A stretch of DNA of 64,000 bases from Ignavibacteria bacterium. GTDB lineage: Bacteria > Bacteroidota > Ignavibacteria > Tepidaquicellales > Tepidaquicellaceae. The translations under genes were made by a program, and so were the position numbers. The stretch spans positions 124,001 to 188,000 of the forward strand of contig JADJWZ010000011.1 of assembly GCA_016716125.1 (NCBI GenBank), written 5' to 3'. The first letter of the stretch is position 1. Each line of letters begins with the position of its first letter. The notes under the pieces are model-generated. The model saw only the letters and a list, made by a program, of their open reading frames with translations. It was not told where the DNA came from and did no database searches. This document shows positions 1 to 9,702 of this stretch, in pieces.

Positions 1-85
1 ATTAATTTAACCTTTTTAAATAGTTGACAAACTAGAGGATATAAAGAATTTAATTTCTTTGAATCAAATTAAAAATTTATTGTCA

Positions 86-346
86 TTAATTTTGTCTTTC
101 AAGCTTACTAATGAAAAAAATTGGATTAAATACTTTGATATTAGTTTGATGATAATTTGAATCTTGATTACCATTTACAAATTCAATTTCATTCGACTTT
201 ATTCCGGACAGATAAACGTTTCCATCCTCATCAATTTTGAAAGTGCTGTACTTGCGGTTGTCAGGGAGATATTTTTTGAGATACTGGAGAAGTATGTAAC
301 GCCGGAGAATTTGAAAAGGGATAAAACTATTTCGGAACATTAACAA
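86..346 (-). CDS. Hypothetical protein, 86 aa
   Basis: I do not recognise this frame. It starts inside the 3' end of the upstream M23 peptidase gene (20-bp overlap) and runs into AT-rich DNA. The stretch KIDEDGNVYLSGI resembles one blade of an SBBP/NHL-type beta-propeller, so it may be the remnant of a longer propeller protein rather than a working gene. There is no signal peptide and no clear ribosome binding site. It could also be a chance frame. Confidence 0.3.
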   Translation of the reverse strand: MLMFRNSFIPFQILRRYILLQYLKKYLPDNRKYSTFKIDEDGNVYLSGIKSNEIEFVNGNQDSNYHQTNIKVFNPIFFISKLERQN

Positions 347-1085
347 CTTTCATCTCCGCACTTCGCAGATCATTTATAAAATCTGCCGGCATTGGATATC
401 CTTCATCTGAAATAAGAAACTGAATATGAAGATGAGTCTTTCCTTCTTTTAAAATTGTTTTCCTTCCTGTCCTTCCGACTTCACCGATCTTATCTCCCGG
501 CGTTAAAATATCTCCCGGCTTTACTGATACGACAGACAAATGTGAATAATAAAACAATCCCATATTGGTCACGTCAAATATTTTCACATACATCCCGCCG
601 CGCAGTACTGAGCCGACTTTCCAAGTAGTGTCGACTGCAACGACAACACCGCCTGACATGCTGACGACATCCACAGGTTTCAGTGTCGAGTCATCCAACA
701 GATCTTTATTTTCATCCAGTATCATAATATCATGAGCGGGATGTCCTTTGGAATTACTTCCCTGAAAATAATCATATCTTTCATCTCTGAAATCATTGCC
801 TCCTTCCCTGTAATATATGGTAGTGAAATTCTTTAAAGGAAAAACCCAGTCAGATCTTTTGTAAACTTTACCGCCGTTATTTTTATAATATTTTAAAACA
901 AGAGGTTCGTAGCTGATAAGTAATTCTTCAGCGTCATCGTTATCAATTTTACCAGTCTTAATTTTTTCATCAAGCGCATTCCATTTTTCGCAAATATCAG
1001 GACTGTATTTTTCCTGAGAATAAATATAAGAACAATAAATGCTCAGTTGAAATAAAAGAATTAGTAATAAAAAATTTACTTTCAT
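327..1085 (-). CDS. M23 family metallopeptidase, secreted
   Basis: A 252-aa protein with a hydrophobic signal peptide at residues 1-23 (ending near IYSQ). The C-terminal half is a LytM/M23 peptidase domain: the zinc motif HxxxD is H115-PAH-D119 and the second motif is H218-L-H220, in the usual order and spacing. Typical beta-strand segments (GGVVVAVD, GLFYYSHLS, PGDKIGEVGRTG) lie between them. The family cuts peptidoglycan stem peptides or acts as a scaffold for amidases in the periplasm; here both metal motifs are intact, so activity is likely. It is followed by a short uncertain frame and preceded by the aconitase gene on the same strand, about 107 bp away. The substrate is not known. Confidence 0.88.
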   Translation of the reverse strand: MKVNFLLLILLFQLSIYCSYIYSQEKYSPDICEKWNALDEKIKTGKIDNDDAEELLISYEPLVLKYYKNNGGKVYKRSDWVFPLKNFTTIYYREGGNDFRDERYDYFQGSNSKGHPAHDIMILDENKDLLDDSTLKPVDVVSMSGGVVVAVDTTWKVGSVLRGGMYVKIFDVTNMGLFYYSHLSVVSVKPGDILTPGDKIGEVGRTGRKTILKEGKTHLHIQFLISDEGYPMPADFINDLRSAEMKVVNVPK

Positions 1086-1192
1086 GAAATATATAAAATA
1101 TAAAAATATTTTATTCAGGTAATGGATCTATCAATACCTGATGAAAAATTGTTGAAGAGAAATCAAGATTCAAAATGAGTAGCGGAAAAATT

Positions 1193-3433
1193 TTAATTTC
1201 CGGACATCATATTCAGTGCGCTGCCGTGATGAAACCACTTTATCTGCTGATCATTCATAGTATGATTAAGTAATGCAGTATCTTCAGATCCGTCCGAATG
1301 TTTTATAGTCATTTTAATCTGAACACCGGGCTTAATATCAGATACATCGAGATCAATTCTGTCATCTTCTCTGATCTTATCATAATCTTCAGTATTTGAA
1401 AAAGTCAGCGGAAGCATTCCCTGTTTCTTAAGATTCGTCTCGTGAATTCTTGCGAATGATTTTACAATAATCGCTTTACCTCCGAGAAATCTCGGCTCCA
1501 TTGCAGCATGTTCTCTTGATGAACCTTCGCCGTAATTTTCTTCACCAACTACAACCCAACCGATATTCTTTCCTTTATAATGCCGGGCAACTCTCGGCAC
1601 TTCTTCATAATTTCCGCTGATCTGGTTTTTAACGGAATTCATTTTATCGTTAAAACTATTTATCGCGCCGATGAACATATTATTTGAAATGTTATCCAGA
1701 TGACCTCTGTATCTCAGCCACGGACCTGCCATTGAAATATGATCAGTTGTACATTTCCCTTTTGCTTTCAGAAGTACATGAAGGTTTTTAAAATCATTAT
1801 CTTTATCAGGTTTTTTAAACGGCTCAAGAGATTCAAGCCTCTGACTTTCGGGATGAATAACGACTTCAACATCAGATCCGTCTTCAGCCGGCGCAACGTA
1901 TCCGGCTTCACCTTTGATAAATCCTCTTTCAGGAAGCTCATTACCTACAGGAATATCAAGCATAACTATTTCGCCGTTTTCATTTAACAAAGAGTCAGTC
2001 AGAGGATTAAATCTCAGATCTCCCGCTAAAGCTAATGCAGTAACAATTTCCGGTGAAGCTACAAAAGAATGTGTTGCAGAATTACCGTCATTTCTTTTTG
2101 AAAAATTTCTGTTATATGAAGTCAGGATAGAATTCTTTTCACCTTCCTTTACATCATGTCTTTTCCACTGACCGATACAGGGTCCGCAGGCGTTTGCAAG
2201 CACAAGACCTCCGACTTTTTCAAAAGCTTCAAGCTGACCGTCGCGCTCAATGGTAGCTCTGATCTGTTCAGAACCCGGAGTGATTGTAAATTCGGATCTC
2301 GCTTTAATGTTTTTTGCAGTTGCCTGCTTTGCAACAGAAGCTGATCTTTCCATATCTTCATAGGAAGAATTTGTACAGCTTCCTATCAGAGCGACTTTGA
2401 GTTCGGCAGGGTAGCCATTCTCATTTACTGCATTTTTAAATTCAGAGATCGGCCATGCAAGATCGGGAGTATAAGGACCGTTTATATGCGGTTCAAGTTC
2501 AGATAAATTTATCTCAATGATCTGATCATAATATTTATCACTGCCTTCATCAGCTTTCAGAAATCCGGATATTCCGTTTGCAAGAATACCGATCTCCTCG
2601 CGCTCGGTTGCTTTAAGATATCTGAACATACTTTCATCATAAGGAAAGACTGAAGTGGTAGCGCCGATCTCAGCACCCATATTACATATTGTTCCTTTGC
2701 CTGTACAGGAAATTGCCGAAGCGCCTTCTCCGAAATATTCAATGATAGCGCCAGTTCCGCCTTTGACTGTAAGTATACCGGCAAGTTTCAGAATCACATC
2801 TTTCGGTGAAGTCCATCCGCTCATTTTCCCTGTAAGCTTCACGCCGATTATTTTAGGAAATTTTAATTCCCACGGCATACCTGCCATTACATCCACAGCG
2901 TCAGCGCCGCCAACTCCGATCGCTATCATGCCGAGACCTCCTGCATTCGGAGTATGAGAATCAGTTCCGATCATCATCCCGCCGGGGAAGGCATAATTTT
3001 CGAGAACAACCTGATGAATAATTCCCGCACCCGGTTTCCAGAATCCAATACCGTATTTATTTGAAACACTTGAAAGAAATTCATAAACTTCCTTGTTGTC
3101 TCCGTAAGCGCGGAGCAGATCATTCTTTGCGCCGACTTCAGCTTCTATAAGGTGGTCGCAGTGAACAGTTGAGGGAACGGCAACTTTCGGAATTCCGGCA
3201 GACATAAACTGAAGCAAAGCCATCTGCGCAGTTGCGTCCTGCATAGCAACCCTGTCAGGTCTGAAGTCTGTAAAGTTCTTTCCTCTTTCGTAAGGTATCA
3301 GAGGTTTTTCCCAGAGATGCGCGTAAAGAATTTTTTCCGTGTAAGTCATTGGTCTTCCGAGCAGTGTTCTTGCTTCCTCAACTCTGCTGCAGAAATCTGA
3401 ATAGACATTTTTAATTAATTCGAGATCAAACAT
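1193..3433 (-). CDS. acn: Aconitate hydratase (mitochondrial type)
   Basis: A 746-aa enzyme interconverting citrate and isocitrate in the TCA cycle. The three cysteines that hold the [4Fe-4S] cluster are visible: C353 in GSCTNSS, and C416 and C419 in ACGPC. Other family segments are TDSHTPNAGGLGMIAIGVGG near residue 158 and GEGSSREHAA in the C-terminal swivel domain. The length fits the mitochondrial-type (about 750 aa) rather than the longer AcnA/IRP type (about 890 aa). It stands alone, 47 bp downstream of the exonuclease gene on the same strand. sucC near 60 kb supplies another TCA step. Confidence 0.95.
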   Translation of the reverse strand: MFDLELIKNVYSDFCSRVEEARTLLGRPMTYTEKILYAHLWEKPLIPYERGKNFTDFRPDRVAMQDATAQMALLQFMSAGIPKVAVPSTVHCDHLIEAEVGAKNDLLRAYGDNKEVYEFLSSVSNKYGIGFWKPGAGIIHQVVLENYAFPGGMMIGTDSHTPNAGGLGMIAIGVGGADAVDVMAGMPWELKFPKIIGVKLTGKMSGWTSPKDVILKLAGILTVKGGTGAIIEYFGEGASAISCTGKGTICNMGAEIGATTSVFPYDESMFRYLKATEREEIGILANGISGFLKADEGSDKYYDQIIEINLSELEPHINGPYTPDLAWPISEFKNAVNENGYPAELKVALIGSCTNSSYEDMERSASVAKQATAKNIKARSEFTITPGSEQIRATIERDGQLEAFEKVGGLVLANACGPCIGQWKRHDVKEGEKNSILTSYNRNFSKRNDGNSATHSFVASPEIVTALALAGDLRFNPLTDSLLNENGEIVMLDIPVGNELPERGFIKGEAGYVAPAEDGSDVEVVIHPESQRLESLEPFKKPDKDNDFKNLHVLLKAKGKCTTDHISMAGPWLRYRGHLDNISNNMFIGAINSFNDKMNSVKNQISGNYEEVPRVARHYKGKNIGWVVVGEENYGEGSSREHAAMEPRFLGGKAIIVKSFARIHETNLKKQGMLPLTFSNTEDYDKIREDDRIDLDVSDIKPGVQIKMTIKHSDGSEDTALLNHTMNDQQIKWFHHGSALNMMSGN

Positions 3434-3479
3434 TTTTTAATTCCTGTATAAGATTAATAAATTATTTAAAATTATTTTT

Positions 3480-4220
3480 TTAAGTTTCACTTTCTTCATT
3501 ACTTCCCGCATGAATTATATCGGATTCATTTAACATATCCATTCCTTTAAATTTCAAAAGAATCTGAGCAACTGTAATTACATCTTTCTTACAATATTTT
3601 TCGATTCTTTCCAGATCGTTTTCTTCCCAGTATATTCTGCCGACCTGACTTCCGTCAATATCATCCTTCGGAGATTCGATCCCGAATAGTGCAGCGAGCA
3701 GTACAAGAGAAGTAAAACTTTTATAATCACCGAACTTCCACATTTCCATTGTATCTAAATGTTTAACTTCCCACGGTTTCTTTCCTGAAGATTCTAATAT
3801 TTTTGGAATTTTAATTCCGTTTATCAGACATCTTCTGGCTATGAACGGAAAATCAAATTCCTTTCCGTTATGCGCGCAGAGAAGTTTATCATCATCTGAA
3901 TATTTTGTATTGAGTAACTCACAAAATTCCTCAAGCATTTTTTTTTCATCATCACTGTAAAACGATTTCAGCTTTAATTTCAAAATACTGTTTTCATAAT
4001 AAAAAGCGCCGACACTGATACAGATTATTTTCCCGAACTCAGCATAAATTCCCGCTCTTTCATACAAATCTTCACCTGTTGTATCTTCATTTATTTGAAA
4101 TTTCATTTTTCTTTCCCAGAGCTCTTTCCATTTATCATCAAGCTCTGAATAAGATTTTTTTACCGGAACAGTTTCAATATCCAGTATAAGCGCTTTCGTA
4201 AGATCAACATGTTCTAACAT
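3480..4220 (-). CDS. Predicted 3'-5' exonuclease, PolB-like (DEDD fold)
   Basis: A 246-aa protein of the stand-alone PolB-like exonuclease family (DNA_pol_B_exo2). Motif I is LILDIET near residue 12, motif II is AHNGKEFDFPF near residue 117, and motif III is the YCKKDV segment near residue 207, giving the acidic metal ligands of DEDD nucleases. No polymerase domain follows. The family is expected to trim 3' ends of DNA or RNA; the true substrate here is unknown. It starts at an ATG and precedes the aconitase gene by 47 bp. Confidence 0.8.
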   Translation of the reverse strand: MLEHVDLTKALILDIETVPVKKSYSELDDKWKELWERKMKFQINEDTTGEDLYERAGIYAEFGKIICISVGAFYYENSILKLKLKSFYSDDEKKMLEEFCELLNTKYSDDDKLLCAHNGKEFDFPFIARRCLINGIKIPKILESSGKKPWEVKHLDTMEMWKFGDYKSFTSLVLLAALFGIESPKDDIDGSQVGRIYWEENDLERIEKYCKKDVITVAQILLKFKGMDMLNESDIIHAGSNEESET

Positions 4221-4327
4221 ACCATCCTCCTTCGTTTTAATAATTTACTTTTCATAAATACACTTTGTCATATTCAATTTAAATTTATCTTTCAAAACAT
4301 TTTTAAAACAGCCAAACTCATTGTATA

Positions 4328-4356
4328 TCAAAAGTAAATTTAGAATTTACTTTTGA
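4328..4356 (-). terminator. Perfect AT-rich hairpin at 3' end of the DUF255 gene
   Basis: A 13-bp perfect inverted repeat with a 3-nt loop (arms 4328-4340 and 4344-4356) overlaps the stop codon of the minus-strand DUF255 gene. The stem is AT-rich and is not followed by a clear T-run on the minus strand, so it may be a 3'-end stabilising stem or a weak terminator. Confidence 0.4.
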
Positions 4357-6476
4357 ATTAAAATATCTTCTAAAGATTCAGCATCTGAAACAGGCAATTC
4401 ACATGTGTAATTTTCACACACATATACTTCCGCTTTATCCTTTTCTTTGCGGTCACCGGTAATATTCTTAATAAATTTTGATATTTCGATCAGCTCATCA
4501 TTTGCATAGAGCGTGATCCTGTTTGGAATATAAGTATTATTAATTACTTCCAGCAAAGCGTTATAAGAATCGGAATCCTTTTTTCCGCTGATAATAATTT
4601 CTTTAGGCGAATGCAGATAAAAGCTAAATGCGCAAAGCATCTGCGGACTCGAGAACGGAAGCCGTTTCAGATCATCTGAAAAGAGCTTCAGGCATTTCTC
4701 AGCTTTGTCGATAAGTTCTTTATTGTCAGTCATATAGCCGAGTTTCAGCAGATTCATTATCTGAACGGAATTACCCGCAGGCTCCGCGCCGTCATAAGTG
4801 TCTTTTGTCTTTAGCAAAATATCTTTATCACTTTTCTCAACATCAAAAAATCCTGAAGCTTCGGAGTCATAAAATTTATCTATAGTGATTTCGTTCAGTA
4901 TAAGAGCATATTTCAGATACTTAATATTAAAACCTGATTCATATAATTCTATCAAGCCGGAAATGAAAAAAGAATAGTCTTCCAGAGTTCCCTTGAATCG
5001 TGATTCACCGTCCCTGTATCTGTGCAGTAAAACTTTTTCTTTTTCATTAAATAATTTATTCAAAATAAAGTCAGCGGCTTTTTCAGCTTTGTCGTAATAA
5101 ACGTGATTTCCTGTTACCTGAAAAAGTTTAGCAAAAGCTGAGATCGTCAGTCCATTCCAGGATGTAAGGATCTTATCATCAAGATGAGGCTTAGGTCTTT
5201 TAATTCTTTCTTTCAGTAATAGCGATCTGCTGTCATCAATTACCTTTGCAATTTCCTCAGGCAGTTTTTCAAAGTGTTTTGCCGTATCATAAATGTCATT
5301 TGCAATATAAAGAACATTTTTATTTCCAAAGACCTCATGCGGATCATTCACAGTATTGCCGTTGGCAAGAATACCAAAATAAAATTTAAATACTTCAGCG
5401 CTTTCTTTGTCGAGAATTTTTTCAATCTCATCCGTTGTCCAGAGATAGAAAGCTCCCTCTTCTTTAATTTTCGGATTAGCTGCGTCAAGAGCGCTTTCAG
5501 CATCTTCAGCGGAATAAAATCCTCCACCGGCGTCTGAAAGATTTTTCATAACATATTCAGCAGTATCTTCAGCAACGAATAAATAAAATTTATTTTTAGT
5601 TATGAGATAAGTATTTACATAAGTGGAGATAAGCTGCGCCTGATCATAAAGCATTTTTTCAAAATGGGGGACTCTCCAGAAATTATCGACAGAGTATCTG
5701 TGAAAACCTCCTTCCAAATGATCATACATCCCGCCTTCATACATTTTTTTGAGAGTAAAGGAAACAGAATCCAGCGCATTGAAATCCTTAGTGAAATAAT
5801 AATAGTCAAGAAGGAAATTATATACGACAGGTCTTGGAAATTTATTACCTGTTCCGAATCCGCCTTCAGTATCATCATAAATTTTCATAATACTTTTAAA
5901 GGCATTATCAGAAATATCTTCAGAGAGAGAATTATTGACTGATGGAGAAAGTCTGGAAGTTATAAGTTCCTGCAATTTTAAAACTATATTGTCACCGCTG
6001 CTCAGAACTTCGGATTTTCTTGAAGTCCAGGCTTCATGTATCTGAGTGATCACGTCTTCAAATCCTGCGCGTCCGTATTTTGCTTTAGGCGGAATATAAG
6101 TAGCGCCGTAGAATGGTTTTAATTCAGGAGTAAGAAACATACTCATCGGCCAGCCGCCGGAACCGGTCATCGCCTGTAAAGCCGTCATATAAACTCTGTC
6201 CACATCCGGTCTTTCTTCCCTGTCAACTTTTATATTGATGAAATATTCGTTCATAAGTCCGGCAATCTCTTTATTCTCGAATACTTCCCGTTCCATTACA
6301 TGACACCAGTAACAGGTGGAATATCCCACAGAAAGAAAAATAGGTTTATCAGTTTTGCGGGCTATTTCAAAAGTTTCATCTGACCATGGATGCCAGTCTA
6401 CAGGATTATAAGCGTGCTGAAGGAGATAGGGACTTTTTTCTTTTGATAATTTATTAGGATTGTTTAATATTTGCAT
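4347..6476 (-). CDS. Thioredoxin domain-containing protein, DUF255/YyaL family
   Basis: A 709-aa protein from the ATG at 6476. The open frame reaches 6656, but those 60 extra codons look non-coding, while the family starts just before NKLSKEKSPYLLQHA. The N-terminal 160 residues are a thioredoxin fold with the redox pair in STCYWCHVME, followed by DREERPD and GGWPMSMFLTP, hallmarks of the DUF255/SPATA20 family. The rest is an (alpha/alpha)6-type glycosidase-like domain, with HFEKMLYDQ and LTSWNGL. The biochemical function of the family is not established. No tight operon partner is present. Confidence 0.9.
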   Translation of the reverse strand: MQILNNPNKLSKEKSPYLLQHAYNPVDWHPWSDETFEIARKTDKPIFLSVGYSTCYWCHVMEREVFENKEIAGLMNEYFINIKVDREERPDVDRVYMTALQAMTGSGGWPMSMFLTPELKPFYGATYIPPKAKYGRAGFEDVITQIHEAWTSRKSEVLSSGDNIVLKLQELITSRLSPSVNNSLSEDISDNAFKSIMKIYDDTEGGFGTGNKFPRPVVYNFLLDYYYFTKDFNALDSVSFTLKKMYEGGMYDHLEGGFHRYSVDNFWRVPHFEKMLYDQAQLISTYVNTYLITKNKFYLFVAEDTAEYVMKNLSDAGGGFYSAEDAESALDAANPKIKEEGAFYLWTTDEIEKILDKESAEVFKFYFGILANGNTVNDPHEVFGNKNVLYIANDIYDTAKHFEKLPEEIAKVIDDSRSLLLKERIKRPKPHLDDKILTSWNGLTISAFAKLFQVTGNHVYYDKAEKAADFILNKLFNEKEKVLLHRYRDGESRFKGTLEDYSFFISGLIELYESGFNIKYLKYALILNEITIDKFYDSEASGFFDVEKSDKDILLKTKDTYDGAEPAGNSVQIMNLLKLGYMTDNKELIDKAEKCLKLFSDDLKRLPFSSPQMLCAFSFYLHSPKEIIISGKKDSDSYNALLEVINNTYIPNRITLYANDELIEISKFIKNITGDRKEKDKAEVYVCENYTCELPVSDAESLEDILIQK

Positions 6477-6628
6477 TGAGAATGAGAGTTTGAAAAAAAG
6501 AGCGACAGGACAATTTAATGAATTTAAAGAACTGAATAAATGATAATGGAGAGTTTTGTGAAAAAAAAATGAAGTGGGGGAAGAAAAGGGAGGATATGGT
6601 ATCTGTATTCCGGTGGTAATATTAAAGT

Positions 6629-6690
6629 AAACCTGACAGGTCTTACTTGAATTCAAAGTCTGAACTTGAATTCTAAAACCTGTCAGGTTT
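6629..6690. repeat. Inverted repeat AAACCTGACAGGT / ACCTGTCAGGTTT
   Basis: Two 13-bp arms (6629-6641 and 6678-6690) are exact reverse complements, and each arm contains the near-palindrome CCTGACAGG. The 36-bp loop holds two copies of ACTTGAATTC. Elements with this core are, to my knowledge, widespread dispersed repeats in Bacteroidota genomes. It lies between the GIN-domain gene and the DUF255 gene and could also fold in RNA. Confidence 0.7.
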
Positions 6691-6782
6691 TGTTAAAGCC
6701 GACGGATCTAGACTTTAGACAAGGAACTATATTGATAAGAAGTCCTTAAAGTCAATCAGGAAAACTATGTATATTGAAATAT

Positions 6783-7508
6783 TTAATTCTTCTTTATATT
6801 GCCAAATCCATTTTTTTCAAGTTTCTTTACTGCAGCTGCACCTTTATAATTAATATTTCCCATTCCGTTTAACTCAATGTAAATTTCTCTTTCAGAATTA
6901 ACTTCCGCATTCCCGACTGCATTACTTTCAATTGTCAGCACATCTGCTATTAGATCATATGCTTTGATATTTCCAACTCCGTTATGTTCAATATAACCAA
7001 CATCTATATTACCGGAAAGTATGGAATTTCCTACTGAATTATTTTCAAGAGTAAGCTTATTACAGTCTAATTCCAGATCAATATTTCCCACTGAGTTATT
7101 TTCAATAATAATGTCATTCAGATCTAACTTTGATTCGGTTTTTACATTTCCGACACCGTTACATTCAAGGTCTGTAATGGTTTTTAAAGTAACGTATACA
7201 TTCAGCTTTTTTGATTTTTTTAAGTTAAAATCTCCCTTTGTAGAAATAGTCAGAGTTCCGTTTTTAACAGAGGTTAAGATATAAGGGATAAGGTTTTTGT
7301 CAGCTTCTACGACTGCTGATTCTGAAGAGCCCTGTCTCAGATAAACATTTACTACACCGTTGATCTCTATCTTATCAAAAGATGAAACAGTTCTGTTTTC
7401 TTTAACGACATTGCCGTCACCGTATATTGACTGAGAATTAATCGGATCAGCTGAGATAAAAGTGAAGGATAATAATAGAAGCAGTAAAGAGTAAAATAAA
7501 TTTTTCAT
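6783..7508 (-). CDS. Head GIN domain-containing protein (DUF2807), secreted
   Basis: A 241-aa protein with a signal peptide (about residues 1-20, ending FISADP). The body matches the DUF2807 putative auto-transporter adhesin family: SFDKIEINGVVNVYLRQG, then short beta-helix rungs with recurring N(G/S)VGN motifs (ECNGVGNVK, ENNSVGNID, ENNSVGNSI, EHNGVGNIK, ESNAVGNAE, ELNGMGNIN). The repeated N-x-x-GN turns indicate a right-handed parallel beta-helix on the cell surface or in the periplasm. The exact role is unknown. It lies 76 bp downstream of the TPR gene on the same strand. Confidence 0.85.
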   Translation of the reverse strand: MKNLFYSLLLLLLSFTFISADPINSQSIYGDGNVVKENRTVSSFDKIEINGVVNVYLRQGSSESAVVEADKNLIPYILTSVKNGTLTISTKGDFNLKKSKKLNVYVTLKTITDLECNGVGNVKTESKLDLNDIIIENNSVGNIDLELDCNKLTLENNSVGNSILSGNIDVGYIEHNGVGNIKAYDLIADVLTIESNAVGNAEVNSEREIYIELNGMGNINYKGAAAVKKLEKNGFGNIKKN

Positions 7509-7584
7509 GATAGTAGGTTTTAATTAAAAAATTAAAATCCTAAACGATACATTTTATGAATTGTTTCAAAACTTCATAACAAGT

Positions 7585-9108
7585 CTATTTAGTTTTATAG
7601 TTTGCAATCCGCATATCTAAAAATGATTCGAAGTCAAAATTATCATATTCATATATCATTGAAAACATTTCATCTGCTTTGGATTTATTCCCGGTTCTGT
7701 TGTAAATTTTACCGAGTTCAAAATATGAATGTGGTATAAGCCAGGTCTCTGTTTCCGGATTTAATTTTAAGCATCTGTTAAAGTCAGCGATTGCCTTTTC
7801 ATTATCACCTGCATATGAATAAGTCAGACCTGAATCGAAATAATATTTCAGCTTATAATCATCTGTATTATATTTTTCCAGATAACCGCCTGCAGGAATA
7901 CCTTCGTATACTTTAACAGCTTCTTCAAATTTTAAAGATTCTCTTAAATTCATTCCTGCTATAAGGAGTGAATCGAATTTGTTAAGAGGCTGCTTAATTT
8001 TTTCACGCGAATATCTGTAAAAAAATTTATCAAGTTCTCCGTCTCTTTCATCAATAAAATCATTTCTTACTTTTGAATAATTATCTATTGCAGAAGATCT
8101 GTTGCCGGTTAATTCATATGCGACTCCCAGAGTGAACTGATATACATTATATCTGTCTTCAGGATTTACATATTTCATATATGTTTCGAGATAAGGAATG
8201 CATTTAGCAAATTCATTTAACCGGAAATAGGCAGTGCCAAGCACAGCATTAGAAGACTTTATGATCTCTTCCTTAAAGGATTCTCTGTTCAGCTCAAGTG
8301 ACAGGTATGCGCTTTCAATTGCTTTTTCAGTAAATCCGTACTGAAGTAATATGCTTGAGTGAAATACTCTGAAGACAGGACTCTCAGGATATTCTGTAAT
8401 TAACTCTTCGGAAAATTTCAGCGCAGTCAAATCTGCATCTTCCTTTTCCCGTAAAGAGAATATTGATAAAAAAACTTTTGAATCTATTTTTGTAAACTTC
8501 CCTTTTTCCTTTGAGATATTTAAAAGTCTTACGCCGTCTTTTATGTTTCCGTCAAATCCAATAAGTGACAAAAGCCATCTGAACTTTTCAGGTACAAATC
8601 CGAGCGCCACTTTATATAAACCAAGCCCCATGTATGCATCATAATATTCAGGATTTTTATCAATAAGGGAAGTGAGAATTCTGTAACCGTCATTGCCGTT
8701 TGAAGCAGCTTTAAGAAGACTTTTATTAAGACTGAGCATTAACAGGGAAACGTAACTGTGAGTCAGTCCTTTATAATATATTGCGTCTATGTCATTTTCA
8801 TTTCTGTCAATTTTATCTTCAGCTTTCTGAATAACTTTTTCTGACAGATCGATATATTTGTTGTATAAATTTTCATCTCTAGATGGAAGCGCTTTATAAA
8901 AATATATCAGAGATTCGTAAAAAAATCCTTTTAAATCGTCCGGGTTGGATTTTTGAAATGATTTAAATAATGATTCCGCTTCATCAAATTTTAAATTGTA
9001 TATAAGATTAAGACCTTCGAGGATCTGAGCATCCGCCTGTGCATCCGCCTTTACGGCAGTACTAAATAATAATAAAAAACTAATTATTGTAAAAAAATAT
9101 TTTGTCAT
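7585..9108 (-). CDS. Secreted tetratricopeptide repeat protein
   Basis: A 507-aa protein with a signal peptide at residues 1-22 (AVKADA) and a long alpha-helical solenoid. TPR-like helices start at about residue 28 (GLNLIYNLKFDEAESLFKSF) and are clear again near the C terminus (GLTYSYAGDNEKAIADFNRC, SYFELGKIYNRTGNKSKADE). It has no enzymatic motif. Such periplasmic or outer-membrane TPR proteins are common in this phylum and serve as protein-protein scaffolds. The partner is unknown. Confidence 0.8.
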   Translation of the reverse strand: MTKYFFTIISFLLLFSTAVKADAQADAQILEGLNLIYNLKFDEAESLFKSFQKSNPDDLKGFFYESLIYFYKALPSRDENLYNKYIDLSEKVIQKAEDKIDRNENDIDAIYYKGLTHSYVSLLMLSLNKSLLKAASNGNDGYRILTSLIDKNPEYYDAYMGLGLYKVALGFVPEKFRWLLSLIGFDGNIKDGVRLLNISKEKGKFTKIDSKVFLSIFSLREKEDADLTALKFSEELITEYPESPVFRVFHSSILLQYGFTEKAIESAYLSLELNRESFKEEIIKSSNAVLGTAYFRLNEFAKCIPYLETYMKYVNPEDRYNVYQFTLGVAYELTGNRSSAIDNYSKVRNDFIDERDGELDKFFYRYSREKIKQPLNKFDSLLIAGMNLRESLKFEEAVKVYEGIPAGGYLEKYNTDDYKLKYYFDSGLTYSYAGDNEKAIADFNRCLKLNPETETWLIPHSYFELGKIYNRTGNKSKADEMFSMIYEYDNFDFESFLDMRIANYKTK

Positions 9109-9280
9109 CGGGTATTTGTTTTAAAGACTAACTTTATAACTTTTGAACTTGTTCCTGTATCTGAAATTTAAATTTTACATACAGATATAAATATAATTAG
9201 GAATTAGTAATTATATTTTTTTTGCAATTCAGTCATATTTCTCAGAGTTTTAAACAGTGTTTATTAATTTTATCTTTATT

Positions 9281-9305
9281 TTGGATATATCTGTTTTTAT
9301 ATTTG
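9281..9305 (+). promoter_or_regulatory. Candidate promoter, TAnnTTTG type
   Basis: TATATTTG at 9298-9305 matches the Bacteroidota -7 element TAnnTTTG and lies 24 bp before the ATG at 9330. A TTG at 9281 could be the -33 element, but its spacing (14 bp) is short. Pattern match only. Confidence 0.35.
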
Positions 9306-9329
9306 TACATTCTGTAAATAAATACAAAT

Positions 9330-9629
9330 ATGCCTAAAATAATTTTTGAAATAAATTACAACATTTTTCCTGATAAAAGAAATGATTACTTAAAAACAAT
9401 TAGTGAGATCAAAAACAATATAAACGGATCTATAAATAATTATTACTCAGTCTTTGAAAGTAAAAAAAATCCCAATAATTTTACGGAAATATTTCATTGC
9501 GAAAGCGAAGATGAAATTGATTCAATTGAAGATAATCAAAGTGATGAAACTAAAGAACTAATACAGAAGTTGTTTGAAGAATATATCATGGATAAAAAAG
9601 TGATCTATTCTACAAAATATGAAGTTTAA
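9330..9629 (+). CDS. Hypothetical protein, 99 aa
   Basis: A small acidic cytoplasmic protein with no signal peptide. The alternation of a first strand (KIIFEINYNIF), a helix (DYLKTISEIKNNI), a strand (NYYSVFESKK), an acidic helix and a final strand (KVIYSTKYEV) is compatible with a dimeric alpha-beta barrel such as the ABM/NIPSNAP fold, but that is inference from layout only. It is monocistronic: a promoter-like TATATTTG lies just upstream and a rho-independent terminator follows at 9660. Confidence 0.65.
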   Translation: MPKIIFEINYNIFPDKRNDYLKTISEIKNNINGSINNYYSVFESKKNPNNFTEIFHCESEDEIDSIEDNQSDETKELIQKLFEEYIMDKKVIYSTKYEV

Positions 9630-9659
9630 TTATCAGGTTTAATTTAAATATATTTACAG

Positions 9660-9690
9660 AGAGTAGTCATTAAACTACTCTTTTCTTTTT
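9660..9690 (+). terminator. Rho-independent terminator
   Basis: Stem AGAGTAGT/ACTACTCT (9660-9667 with 9674-9681), 6-nt loop, followed by a T-rich run to 9690. It sits 30 bp after the stop of the 99-aa gene and just before the HD phosphodiesterase gene. Confidence 0.8.
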
Positions 9691-9702
9691 GTGTATTATA
9701 AT

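Noticed and set aside
1739..2957. Several plus-strand open frames opposite the aconitase gene
   Set aside because: They are antisense shadows of a well-conserved gene, with no ribosome binding sites or recognisable protein features.
6477..6656. N-terminal 60-residue extension of the DUF255 protein
   Set aside because: The extension lacks family similarity and has low-complexity content; the internal ATG at 6476 gives the normal family start.
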